A stretch of DNA of 64,000 nucleotides from a bacterium (GTDB lineage Bacteria > Cyanobacteriota > Vampirovibrionia > Obscuribacterales > Obscuribacteraceae). Shown here one piece after another: positions 52,831-61,751 of this stretch (position 1 is its first letter; every line of letters starts with the position of its first letter). The stretch is taken from NCBI GenBank assembly GCA_018062085.1, contig JAGOSY010000009.1, forward strand, positions 1-64,000. The letters are read 5' to 3'. A model generated the notes under the pieces. That model saw only the letters and a program-made list of their open reading frames with translations, searched no databases and was not told where the DNA came from. The translations under genes and the position numbers were made by a program.

Positions 52831-53553
52831 CTACTTGGTTGTAGTATCCGGCCCAGCCAGTTCAGCCCTTAGTTTCAGAGCCTCGGCATTGTCAGGCTTG
52901 GCAGCTAACACTTCAGCCAGCAATTTCTGCGCTTCTTCCTTGGCTTCCTTAGCGCCCTTACCACTTTTCAATAGCGACTGAGCTAAACCTAGCTTGACCT
53001 CAAGAAAGTCAGGGGCCGTCTTCAGTAGTTTGCGATAAAGCGGCACAGCTTCAGCATCTTTGCCAACCTTACGGTAAGCCTCGGCCAATTTAAAACTATG
53101 CAGCGAGCTAAATTCGTTGCCAATAGAAGCCTTGCGGTAGTGAACAATCGCTTCTTCAGTCTTGCCAAAATGGGAGAGCACCTGACCCATCATAAATTGG
53201 ATGGTTAAAATTTGCGGATAGCGCTTGTCTAAGGCCTCAAGCTCACTCATGGCGGCTTTTTCGTCACCGGCACAAGCCTTGCGCCAAGCATGCAGGCAGC
53301 CGTCTGAAATTACAGTTTCGGCCGCCATATCAAATTGCTGAGAAGCTGAGGCGCTGTCAGCAGATGTGCCTGGAGACATGAGCTGAGACTCGGCAGCAAC
53401 GTGACTCTTCTGTTCAAGCTTGCCAAAGCGACCAGTGGGCGGCTCGACCTTGCTTGAGCAGGCACTTAGAGACAGCAAAAATGCTGAAGCCACTAAGAGA
53501 TCGTGGCAGTTACCTAAGCCAAGAAAGTTATGGAAGTAAGGTCGCATGCCCAA
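52831..53553 (-). CDS. TPR lipoprotein
   Basis: A lipoprotein signal with lipobox LSAC (Cys ~32; LLVASAFLLSLSAC) precedes a polar linker and four or so TPR units (~85-230), for example FMMGQVLSHFGKTEEAIVHY and FKLAEAYRKVGKDAEAVPLY. It should be anchored in a membrane, facing outward. Its start lies 26 bases inside the upstream TPR gene, so translation is coupled. Partner proteins are unknown. Confidence 0.8.
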   Translation of the reverse strand: MGMRPYFHNFLGLGNCHDLLVASAFLLSLSACSSKVEPPTGRFGKLEQKSHVAAESQLMSPGTSADSASASQQFDMAAETVISDGCLHAWRKACAGDEKAAMSELEALDKRYPQILTIQFMMGQVLSHFGKTEEAIVHYRKASIGNEFSSLHSFKLAEAYRKVGKDAEAVPLYRKLLKTAPDFLEVKLGLAQSLLKSGKGAKEAKEEAQKLLAEVLAAKPDNAEALKLRAELAGPDTTTK

Positions 53554-54250
53554 ATCCTTGCATAATTTTAGGCTCTTTTACCTTAGAAATTGAAAGATCG
53601 CGATTGAGAGATGATTCCGGCAAGGGTGGAGGATTTGACTCCATCTGCTCATCGCCGCCATACGCTTTGTCGTGGGCTTGGGCATCTTTAGTTTTGGCCT
53701 GCAAGAAACGAATGCGCTGATTGATCTTATGCACATATTTTTCTGGCACAGCATTGGCATAAACAAGCTCTACCAAGGTTTTACCAGCGGTGTAGTTATC
53801 ACCTTTCTTCTCATAAAGTTCAGACAGGGCAACACGTAAAAACATGTCTTTAGGTTTTTCTTCTTTGAGAAAATTGAGCCGCGAGATTGCCTCATCGAGC
53901 ACATGCTTATCGTGATTAACAAGCGAAAGCTGGTGATAGGCATGATAGAAAGATGGCTCTAACTCAGTCACAGTCAGATACTCGTGACTAGCCTCTTTAC
54001 CGCGACCGTGCTTACGCAGCCCCTCAGCGTAGGCGTAACGCACCTTTGGATCTGAAGGTTCAGCCTCAACCTTTGCCTTAAGCGCAGCAATATCAGGAAG
54101 GCTGACATGAGCGGCAGGAGCCAAAGGAGTAGATGAAGTGGATGGGGCACCATGAGACTGCGCACCTACGGCACTGTGACAAGAAGCAGCCAGGGCGACT
54201 GACAGAACTAACGATTGCAAAAATAAGGTTTTGTTGTTTCCTGATACCAC
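53528..54250 (-). CDS. Secreted TPR protein
   Basis: It starts at GTG. A signal peptide (hydrophobic ~10-24, ending AVGA|QSH) is followed by TPR units at ~60-160 (YAYAEGLRKHGRGKEASHEY; LRVALSELYEKKGDNYTAGK) and a polar C-terminus. It overlaps the downstream TPR lipoprotein by 26 bases and very likely works with it. No catalytic domain is present. Confidence 0.75.
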   Translation of the reverse strand: MVSGNNKTLFLQSLVLSVALAASCHSAVGAQSHGAPSTSSTPLAPAAHVSLPDIAALKAKVEAEPSDPKVRYAYAEGLRKHGRGKEASHEYLTVTELEPSFYHAYHQLSLVNHDKHVLDEAISRLNFLKEEKPKDMFLRVALSELYEKKGDNYTAGKTLVELVYANAVPEKYVHKINQRIRFLQAKTKDAQAHDKAYGGDEQMESNPPPLPESSLNRDLSISKVKEPKIMQGFGHATLLP

Positions 54251-54406
54251 TGAATTGAAAGCCTATTACGGCCCCTCCTCAAGACAACGGTCCATGATAT
54301 CCCGTTTTGGCTAAAACCGCCTGATTTTTGTAACTAGCAATATATGTAGTGTCTCTACGGCAGCAAACTATAGCCACCTCTTCAGCGGCCCGCAACCAGC
54401 TAATCG

Positions 54407-54748
54407 CTACGCTGCATTGGCTTTGCGGATTATTAGGCGGTGATAATCTGGCTGCTCACTACTCAATATTTGGCCTTCACCTTGTGATGAAACCACTGTC
54501 GATGACTCGATGAGATGGCCTTCACTTAGAACGCTACTGCTAACACTTTCGATTGGTTCACCGCTATCTAGCAAAACCTCAAGCAGTTCACCGGTAGCCA
54601 TCTTGTCTAACTTCAAGCGGGTTTTAACAAAGTTCATTGGGCAGGCGACACCACGCAAATCGAGCTTTACCATGGCCTCTTCGCGATTATTGGCACTAGC
54701 TTCTGCACCAGCTTCTTCCATAAATTCCTCACAAAACTCTCGCCACAA
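54407..54748 (-). CDS. TusA-family sulfur carrier
   Basis: This TusA-like protein (SirA/YeeD fold) carries a persulfide on the conserved Cys of LRGVACPMNFVKTRL (~30-45). Beta strand GELLEVLLDSGEPIES follows as expected. There is a ~25-residue acidic N-terminal extension and a longer C-terminus than TusA proper. It lies 19 bases after a Cys-rich gene. It may donate sulfur to thiolation, molybdopterin or a cluster protein; which one is not shown. Confidence 0.85.
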   Translation of the reverse strand: MWREFCEEFMEEAGAEASANNREEAMVKLDLRGVACPMNFVKTRLKLDKMATGELLEVLLDSGEPIESVSSSVLSEGHLIESSTVVSSQGEGQILSSEQPDYHRLIIRKANAA

Positions 54749-54767
54749 ACTAAGCTTTCGGCACAGA

Positions 54768-55067
54768 CTAAGGCTTAGCCTTGAAACAAACAGCTGGTAT
54801 ACATCCTAGCGGATCAGGGCAAAAATCGATTGAAGCATAGCGCAGCCAAGGTTTGGCAAAACACTCGCGATTGGCAATATAGCTGGCCAAGTTCTCTAAA
54901 AGCTCAGCCCTGCTTTTGTTATTGTCTGCGGCCAGGCACCCTAGACACATCACTTCTTGATCTTCACCCAGGGCAAGATTTAACACTTGCTGCCGAAGAC
55001 AAAGCTGGGCCTGGCATTTACAGCAGGCAGAAGACACTTCATTTAACAGTGGGCAGTTACTTGGCAA
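54768..55067 (-). CDS. Cys-rich protein upstream of the TusA gene
   Basis: The 99 residues include ten cysteines (for example SACCKCQAQLC, VMCLGCLA, RECF, FCPDPLGCIPAVC). The spacing suggests a metal or Fe-S site, but no family is recognised. It starts at TTG with AAAGG ten bases upstream. The 19-bp gap to the TusA gene indicates one operon, so a role in sulfur transfer or in receiving sulfur is reasonable. Confidence 0.5.
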   Translation of the reverse strand: MPSNCPLLNEVSSACCKCQAQLCLRQQVLNLALGEDQEVMCLGCLAADNNKSRAELLENLASYIANRECFAKPWLRYASIDFCPDPLGCIPAVCFKAKP

Positions 55068-55215
55068 TGGACAGGCCTTTTTTCTCTAAGTAGAGCCTGA
55101 TAAACAGATTAATTCAGTGCAAATATGGTGAAACTACGAAGCTTCATGGGACTAACACCTTATCAATTATCCCTCTATTCACCTAATCTACAGGCTGGTT
55201 AAAAAGGGGTTGCCC

Positions 55216-57867
55216 GTGACCGGTCCTGAAACAAACATTGAATCATCAAAGCCGCAGCCGCCAGTAGAGGCTGCCAAACCTTCGGAGATTAACCTCGTCG
55301 GATTGATGGGTCGTGGCGACCCTGCCCTAGCGTATCAGCCCGCACCCATTGTCAAACCAGCAAAAGAAAATGACCCTAGCTTAAAACAAGCAGCCGCTGA
55401 AATGACCAGCAGCTTGGCAGCTGGCGTCGGTGGCACTGTTGTCTTTTCACTGGCGGCAGCGGCAGCGACACGCAACTGGGGTAAAGCTCTCACTATTCCA
55501 ATGGCCATGTTAGCTGGTGGCACCATAAAAGTTGGCACAAAAGCTTCAATGGAAGCCGTCATGCTCGACAGCAAAGACCGCACAACATCAGCCACCGACT
55601 TTGCTTGGGGTGGAGTTGATGCCATAGCAGGCATCGGCGCCAGCGCAGTAGAAAAAGTTGTTGCGCAAAAATATCTCACCAGCATTGGCAGAGAAGCGCT
55701 CGGCAAGACCGTTGCCGATTCACTAGCAGAAACTGCTGGCAAACTACTCGCCAAAGAATCAGTGGCCCAGGGCCTCAAAACCAATCTTCTCAGAGGAGTA
55801 GTCGGTGGTTCTAGCGGCGCAGCAATCTGGAGTGCGCCGCACAGGGTGAGCGAGAACTGGAACGAAATCAAGAACGACCCAGGCGCTGGCCTAGCCAAGA
55901 GCCTTATGCAAGTCGGTCACGACACGGCCATTGGTGCGGCATTTGGTGGAACACTTTCTGGCGGTGCCACTCTAATTGGCAGACGCAATGAAGTTTTTGG
56001 CCAAATCAAAAACGCCGTTTCACCAGACAAAAACGTACTGAGACTCGACACCTATCACATCAACGACTTTCACAGTAACACGGAGCAACTACCGCGCATC
56101 AAGACACTGCTAGACCAGCGCATGGCCGCCTCGCAGGCCAAGGGAGTAGATTCGAGATTTGTAGTGCCGGGCGACATTGAATCGGGCCGAGTCAATTTTG
56201 CCTTTACAAACGGTGGAAAGATTGAAAACGAAGCTCTCATGAAAATGGGCGCCAAAGAGTTAGTACCTGGCAATCACGCCTACGATGCCCCCGGTGGCCG
56301 CTCTGATGTGCCACGCTACCCAGCGGTGATGGAACCTCTTTTACAGAAATATCCAGACGTCTCGCTCATAGCCTCTAACTTAGATGTCTCAGCGCACCCT
56401 CAATATGAGCGGATCTTGAAGCCCTATGTTGTGCGCGAAGTTGAAACACCATGGGGCAAAACTAAAATAGGCACAATTGGCGTAACTACTGAAGAAGGAG
56501 CTGTCGGCGGGCTCAAATATGTAGACCCCAAAGAGACGGTTGAAGCGGCAGTAAATCAATTGAAGAAAGAAGGTGTGTCAATTTTCCAGATACACTCTCA
56601 CTTAGGTTTAGGTGAAGACATTAAACTAGCTCAGCACCTGATTGCCAAAGATATTAAGGTGGCTGGTATTATCGGCGCCCACTCTCACGATGCCCTAGTT
56701 CGTCCAGTTTGGGTCGGCGCTGAGAGCAAATCAGGTCTTGCTAGGCTCAACCCACTCAGTTACAGAAACGCTTCTGGCACCATGCCAGGTGCGGCACAAT
56801 TTGAGATACCGATTGTCCAAGCCGGACACAGCGGCAACTGGCTAGGAGAATTTAACCAAGCGATTAAACCAGACGGAACAGCCCACCGCTTCTTGACCAC
56901 AAGTAAATTGCACCAGGTCACTGAAAACCTGGCTGAAAATCCTAGCATCCGCAAATTTTTAGATGAAACAGCTGGTGATATTAACGCCTTAAAGAACGAA
57001 GCTTACGACAGTCACGCTGTTAGACGCTACAGTGCAGCTGGCTCTCGCAACAGAGAGACCGAAATGGGCAACCTCTTTGCCGATGCTGTGCGCTTTGGCT
57101 TAAAAGAGAAGTTGGGCGATCAAGCACCACAAATAGCACTAGTTCACTCTGGCGGTATTCGCACCGGTATTCCTGAAAATGTTCCACTGACTCGCTTAGA
57201 TATTGCCAACATTGTCATGAATGCAGGCAAGCGCGAAGGTGAGCAACAAGAACTGGCATTAATGAATTTGACCGGCGCACAATTAAAAGCTGCCATCGAA
57301 TATGGTGTGCGCGAAAAAGTAGCAGCAGCTAAGCCGACCACTCTCAGCCGAGCAAAAAATCTCTTTGCCGAACAAGTGGCAGAACATGTGGACGAGCCTG
57401 GCAATTTTGTTCAAGTCAGTGGCATGAAGTATTCATATGACGCCACCAAGTCAGGCCTTAAGCAAGGTGGCCTTGACGGTCAGCGCATCTCTGGTCTATC
57501 TGTGCTCAATGAGCAAGGTGTCTATGAAGCAATTGATTTAGACAAAACCTACAGCGTTGCTGCGCGCTTCCACCCACTAGAAAAATGGTGGAAGTACGGA
57601 ATCTTCGGCGACAAGCCAATGGAACAGGTTCATCGCGAACTGAATGTGCAGCCACTGAAGATTTCGCAAGTCGATTTGATTGGCGATTATATAAGAGGCA
57701 AGACTTTAGACCCAGCGAAAATTTCGCCACTAGAAGGGCGCATAACCGATCTCACACCCAACTATAGCGGCTCTATGCTGCGCCCAGGCAAATCACTTCT
57801 AGTGCCACCAATACTCTCGGGAAAAGATCGCTTAGAGAAAAGCAAAGCCGAACAAGAGGGTCACTAA
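55216..57867 (+). CDS. 5'-Nucleotidase/UshA-like protein with unusual N-terminal module
   Basis: I choose GTG 55216 (AAGGGG upstream) over the TTG two codons earlier. Residues ~1-270 form a Gly/Ala-rich helical module with hydrophobic stretches (GVGGTVVFSLAAAAATRNWG) and no signal peptide. The metallophosphatase domain follows with NDFHSN, VPGDIES, PGNHAYD and GAHSHDA, the expected metal ligands. The C-terminal 5'-nucleotidase domain has VHSGGIRTGIP. The catalytic half could hydrolyse nucleotides or sugar nucleotides; cell location is unclear without a signal. Confidence 0.8.
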   Translation: MTGPETNIESSKPQPPVEAAKPSEINLVGLMGRGDPALAYQPAPIVKPAKENDPSLKQAAAEMTSSLAAGVGGTVVFSLAAAAATRNWGKALTIPMAMLAGGTIKVGTKASMEAVMLDSKDRTTSATDFAWGGVDAIAGIGASAVEKVVAQKYLTSIGREALGKTVADSLAETAGKLLAKESVAQGLKTNLLRGVVGGSSGAAIWSAPHRVSENWNEIKNDPGAGLAKSLMQVGHDTAIGAAFGGTLSGGATLIGRRNEVFGQIKNAVSPDKNVLRLDTYHINDFHSNTEQLPRIKTLLDQRMAASQAKGVDSRFVVPGDIESGRVNFAFTNGGKIENEALMKMGAKELVPGNHAYDAPGGRSDVPRYPAVMEPLLQKYPDVSLIASNLDVSAHPQYERILKPYVVREVETPWGKTKIGTIGVTTEEGAVGGLKYVDPKETVEAAVNQLKKEGVSIFQIHSHLGLGEDIKLAQHLIAKDIKVAGIIGAHSHDALVRPVWVGAESKSGLARLNPLSYRNASGTMPGAAQFEIPIVQAGHSGNWLGEFNQAIKPDGTAHRFLTTSKLHQVTENLAENPSIRKFLDETAGDINALKNEAYDSHAVRRYSAAGSRNRETEMGNLFADAVRFGLKEKLGDQAPQIALVHSGGIRTGIPENVPLTRLDIANIVMNAGKREGEQQELALMNLTGAQLKAAIEYGVREKVAAAKPTTLSRAKNLFAEQVAEHVDEPGNFVQVSGMKYSYDATKSGLKQGGLDGQRISGLSVLNEQGVYEAIDLDKTYSVAARFHPLEKWWKYGIFGDKPMEQVHRELNVQPLKISQVDLIGDYIRGKTLDPAKISPLEGRITDLTPNYSGSMLRPGKSLLVPPILSGKDRLEKSKAEQEGH

Positions 57868-58428
57868 TTGGAGGGCAATTTTTCAATAGCAAGGCAAATA
57901 GCTTGCCCTGTAGTATTGATCAGTAGCGCTCTTGAGAATGGGCACGAAAACACAGATTTTTATATGCTCAGCTCAATTAGCTATGTCAATCTTGAACCCC
58001 TGATTTTAAGCACTGCATTTCTCAAAACAAGCAAAACCGCCGCTGTTGCTTTAGCAAGCACACAGATGGCAGTCTCAGTACTCAGTTTTCAACACCGCAA
58101 GGCCGTAGCAAAGCTAGAGAGCCAAACTAGCGCTGAGAGAGACTTGATTAGTGCTAGCGAAAACCTAAGCCTATGCGGCTTTAGCTTTGGCCGACTAAAT
58201 TCAGGATTGCTGTACATTAGAGACAGCTTGCTCGCTTGCAGTCTTAGAATTTTCGAGCGAACTGAACTTGATCAATACAATGTGGTCTTGGCAAAAATTG
58301 AAGAAAGGGCGGCACTCAATTTAGATAATTTAGGAGATGGGACAGAACCTCTAATCCGGTACAATCGCCTGTACGCTACACTCGACCAAGAAAGACTAAT
58401 TCAAGGCAATGACCGCTATCCCGTTTAG
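57868..58428 (+). CDS. Hypothetical protein, 186 aa
   Basis: Not recognised. The frame opens at TTG directly after the 5'-nucleotidase stop, and the next gene starts inside its end (20-base overlap), so the three are one operon. A mildly hydrophobic N-terminal part (FSIARQIACPVVLISSALEN; AVALASTQMAVSVLSF) is followed by a helical end. It may be a small membrane-associated partner. Confidence 0.5.
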   Translation: MEGNFSIARQIACPVVLISSALENGHENTDFYMLSSISYVNLEPLILSTAFLKTSKTAAVALASTQMAVSVLSFQHRKAVAKLESQTSAERDLISASENLSLCGFSFGRLNSGLLYIRDSLLACSLRIFERTELDQYNVVLAKIEERAALNLDNLGDGTEPLIRYNRLYATLDQERLIQGNDRYPV

Positions 58429-59134
58429 CCCTAAGCATAAAAATACACTAATTGTCTATTTAAGCTGCTCAACACTGGCCTGTTTAGCAACTATATGGGC
58501 CAGCCCAGTGCAAGCCCAGACGAAAAATAGCGACCCGTTGTTTGCCCAGGGCAAAGACTATTTTGCTGCCGGCGATCTAAATCGAGCACTGAGCTCTTTT
58601 CGCCAATACGAAGCCCTTAAACCCAATAACATTGCCGTTCATTTCTGGATTGGATTGATCCTTGACCAGACCGGCGATTCTAAGTCGGCCCTTAGCGAAT
58701 ACAACCTATCACTGGCGCAAGCTGCTTCAATCGGTACTGACAGTGCCGAACTACGCATCAATATGGGAAACGCTCTTGCCAAACTGGGCTACAACAAAGA
58801 AGCGCTCATGAATTATCAAAGAGCCATTGTTATCGACGGGCTAAATCCACTTGCACACCTGGGACTAAGCAAGTGCTTGGTTGACAACGGCGACTATGAC
58901 GGAGCCTTAAGGGCAATCGATCGCTTCGTCGCCCTAGGCGGCCGAGATGTAAATGTCTATCTAATTCGCGGTTTAGCCCTAACCGGTCAGGCAAAATTTG
59001 CCAGCGCCCGTGAACAGCTACACAGTTTCCTCAACAGCAATCAGACAAATAATTCAACGACCAATTCAACTACCAATAAGGCACTGACACAAATAGCTGT
59101 AAAAATTCTAAGCGAAATTGAGATCATGCAATAA
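58409..59134 (+). CDS. Secreted TPR protein
   Basis: A signal peptide (hydrophobic ~13-32, ending PVQAQ) is followed by five TPR units (~45-210), such as GKDYFAAGDLNRALSSFRQY and GNALAKLGYNKEALMNYQRA. A short Asn/Thr repeat (NQTNNSTTNSTTN) interrupts the last repeat. It is coupled to the preceding gene by overlap. Its partner is unknown. Confidence 0.8.
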   Translation: MTAIPFSPKHKNTLIVYLSCSTLACLATIWASPVQAQTKNSDPLFAQGKDYFAAGDLNRALSSFRQYEALKPNNIAVHFWIGLILDQTGDSKSALSEYNLSLAQAASIGTDSAELRINMGNALAKLGYNKEALMNYQRAIVIDGLNPLAHLGLSKCLVDNGDYDGALRAIDRFVALGGRDVNVYLIRGLALTGQAKFASAREQLHSFLNSNQTNNSTTNSTTNKALTQIAVKILSEIEIMQ

Positions 59135-59186
59135 AGCTCATCTGCCCATAGGACCGCAATCTAAGTTTGCGCGCTAGACTAAGCCG

Positions 59187-60317
59187 ATGATGACCAAGAA
59201 GTTAGAACTACGACTCGAAACCGATCATATCGGCGCCATTGAAGTGCCAGCGCAAGCCCATTGGGGTGCTCGTACTGCCCGCTGGCTGGAACACTTCAAA
59301 CAAGTTGAGGGGAGACTGCACGAAACGGCGCATCCTCTTTTAATAGATGGACTGTTGCAAGTTTTCAAGGCGAAACTAGCCGTCACCCGTGAAATTATTG
59401 AAGCTTCAAGCCCTATCGCTCGTGTCAAGGCGCAAGTTTGCGATGAAATGCTCAACGGCCAATGGCGCGACGAATTAATCGTAGACCCTCTGCTTTCGCC
59501 CTCTGGCGAAGCATTGCTAGACAATTTAAATGAGGTTGTAAGCGGCCGCGCTGCCGAAATATTGGGTGTCAATCCAGGCAATTTGACAGCCCAAGCTGAA
59601 CTGCTCGGTTTTCCAGCAGGAAGCCTAGACCTGATCGGCCAAGATGCCTATGTCGCCTCCACTAAACTAGCCTTACTAGTGGCCACTCGTGAACTCTCTT
59701 CAGCCCTACTTGACCTAGAGAGATTGCTTCGGCGCAAATCACTAGAAGTAGAGAAGGCCCTTCGCGGCCAAGGCCGAGAAGAAGAACCGGAGCTACGCTC
59801 TGCCCGCGATTTCAATAATTTTGGCAATACTGCTGAAAGAGTAATTCGTCGCCTAGGCGAAGGTAGAGACCGCCTGCAAGAAGTTTCTTTTAAGGGCGAC
59901 CGCAGCTATCGCGAAAAGCTCGTGAGAGAACTTTCACTTAGCAGCGGCTTTAAGATGAGAGGCGGTGAAGAAATTATTGGTAACGGCATGCTCAATTCAT
60001 CACTTGCCGACTTACTTACAGTCTCTTCAATTCTCAAAGAATTAGCAATCGAACTGAGTAAGGTTTGCCAAAATCTCTATCGCTTAAAAGATTTGAAAAA
60101 TGATTCTCCAGCCCCCGCGGCTCTGCAAGCCAGTTGCCTTAAAGTTATTAGTGGTGACCTTTGTGTCAGCCTTGCACTACAAACCGCCACAAACGATCAA
60201 GGCGCTCCAGCACTGACATTGGCCGCCAACTCGCTATTGCAATCAATTGATCAAATTCGCAGCGCCATCCGTGCATTCAATCATTCTTGCATAGCAACAG
60301 TCACCCTAAAAGCCTGA
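59187..60317 (+). CDS. Aspartase/fumarase-superfamily protein, probable pseudoenzyme
   Basis: The N-terminus LRLETDHIGAIEVPAQAHWG followed by ARTARWLEHF matches class II fumarase/aspartase starts, and LNEVVSGRAAEILG (114-127) matches the NEViAnRAxExLG helix. The catalytic loops are gone: the SSND segment is replaced by GQDAYVAS (151-158), and the GSSxMPxKxNP loop is replaced by a region around MRGGEEIIGNGMLNSS. At 376 aa it is ~80 shorter than normal. It is unlikely to catalyse the usual reaction; a binding role is possible. Confidence 0.6.
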   Translation: MMTKKLELRLETDHIGAIEVPAQAHWGARTARWLEHFKQVEGRLHETAHPLLIDGLLQVFKAKLAVTREIIEASSPIARVKAQVCDEMLNGQWRDELIVDPLLSPSGEALLDNLNEVVSGRAAEILGVNPGNLTAQAELLGFPAGSLDLIGQDAYVASTKLALLVATRELSSALLDLERLLRRKSLEVEKALRGQGREEEPELRSARDFNNFGNTAERVIRRLGEGRDRLQEVSFKGDRSYREKLVRELSLSSGFKMRGGEEIIGNGMLNSSLADLLTVSSILKELAIELSKVCQNLYRLKDLKNDSPAPAALQASCLKVISGDLCVSLALQTATNDQGAPALTLAANSLLQSIDQIRSAIRAFNHSCIATVTLKA

Positions 60318-60324
60318 CTTAAGG

Positions 60325-61731
60325 CTATTTTGCCAAGATTTGCTCTTCTAGATGATCAAGATTCTTGAGACGCTCTTCCAGCATTTGCTCTGGTAGCTTT
60401 CCAGCTTTCCTCAGTTTGTCATTTTTGATTAAACCTGAAACCACTGTATATGGGGTTTGTACCAGAGCAAAACTTTGCCCAGCTAGTGCCGATAGACGAC
60501 CGGCGAACAACAATTTGTTAGTCGTCACTCGATCGAAGCGATAGTCATAAAAGGCGATAGTGCCGAGCACAGCTCCAGGAATACTGGTTAAGCCAATTAT
60601 TGGACCGGCAACGATCTGCTGCTGGGCCACTTGCCGTAAGCGCTCAATGTCTTTGTTTTCACGGTCTATGGCCAAGTCTAGCCGTTGTGATTTATCGCCA
60701 AGCGACACTGCCTCTTCTAACAATTTTGCATCGCCTTCGTTTTCGCGCTCTACTAGCTTGACCTTGAGTTCAGCCAATGCTTTAGTAGCTAAAATTGGGC
60801 GCTCGACAACAAACTCCCTTGCGAGCTTTCGCTGCTGATACTTGCGCATTGACAGACCGACTACTCCACCAATCAGAGGACTAACAGTAGCAACAGAATT
60901 GGCTACCACAGTAGTGACCGCAGCAGCACCACCGAGACTTGGTTGACCAAAGCCTTTAAGACCAATAATTGCCGCACTCATTCTAGTAAAATTCTGTAGG
61001 GCATCAAGGCTATAGAAAGTATTTTCACGCCAAGCTTGACCCCGAGAATGGCAACTCCATGAACAGAACTCAATGATCAACTGTTGGCGGATGTGATGAA
61101 GCAAGTCACTTTCTAGTTCATAGATGTGCCTTTGCTGTAGGTCTTGTGGCAAAGTCGAAACCAGCAACTCTCTTTGCTCAAACAGATGATCTGTAATGGC
61201 TAGTATATTTTTGACAAAAGCAGTCGATGCTTTAGGGGAATAGCCATTCTTCCCAGCTTGTAACATAACCCAGGTATTCTGTGCCAACTCTAAACTAGAA
61301 GCAGAACCACTAATGGCACTGCCAACAAGGGTGGCCGTGACCACATTTTTTAAGGCATTGCGCGAAATGAGAGAGGGGTCATCAAGACCTCGTACTCGTT
61401 GCTTAAGATCAACTAGGCTAGCAGCAAACGACACAGCTGTGCCAGCCTCGCGCCCAGCGGCGTAAGTCAACGTGCGCCACTTCTGATGGCGATTGGCTTG
61501 CTGATGAAAACGAATATTGAATCGCGCCAACTTGATCAACTCAAGTAGCAAACTTTTGTCTATTGAACTGATGTTCTCAATCGGGCTGATTGGCTCAACA
61601 AGAGCTGACGTGCTAGTTGCTTCAGGTTGACTACCGCCTTGGCACCAACCAATCTGCGGCCACAGAAGAACAACAACCGGAATGCCGACAAATGCTAATG
61701 CACGGAGTGATGTTGGCAATCTTCTTTTCAT
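60325..61731 (-). CDS. Exported helical protein, paralogue of the 38.7-kb gene
   Basis: ATG 61731 opens a signal peptide (MKRRLPTSLRALAFVGIPVV, ending near GWCQG). The mature part is related over most of its length to the 38.7-kb protein: REAGTAVSFAASLVDLKQRV, DDPSLISRNALK, GKNGYSPKAST and GPIIGLTSIPGAVLGTIAFY. The C-terminus is LRKAGKLPEQMLEERLKNLD. It has two hydrophobic stretches and a coiled-coil mid-part (~310-350). Function is unknown. Confidence 0.6.
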   Translation of the reverse strand: MKRRLPTSLRALAFVGIPVVVLLWPQIGWCQGGSQPEATSTSALVEPISPIENISSIDKSLLLELIKLARFNIRFHQQANRHQKWRTLTYAAGREAGTAVSFAASLVDLKQRVRGLDDPSLISRNALKNVVTATLVGSAISGSASSLELAQNTWVMLQAGKNGYSPKASTAFVKNILAITDHLFEQRELLVSTLPQDLQQRHIYELESDLLHHIRQQLIIEFCSWSCHSRGQAWRENTFYSLDALQNFTRMSAAIIGLKGFGQPSLGGAAAVTTVVANSVATVSPLIGGVVGLSMRKYQQRKLAREFVVERPILATKALAELKVKLVERENEGDAKLLEEAVSLGDKSQRLDLAIDRENKDIERLRQVAQQQIVAGPIIGLTSIPGAVLGTIAFYDYRFDRVTTNKLLFAGRLSALAGQSFALVQTPYTVVSGLIKNDKLRKAGKLPEQMLEERLKNLDHLEEQILAK

Positions 61732-61751
61732 GTAACCCAAGTAGCGGCGAC

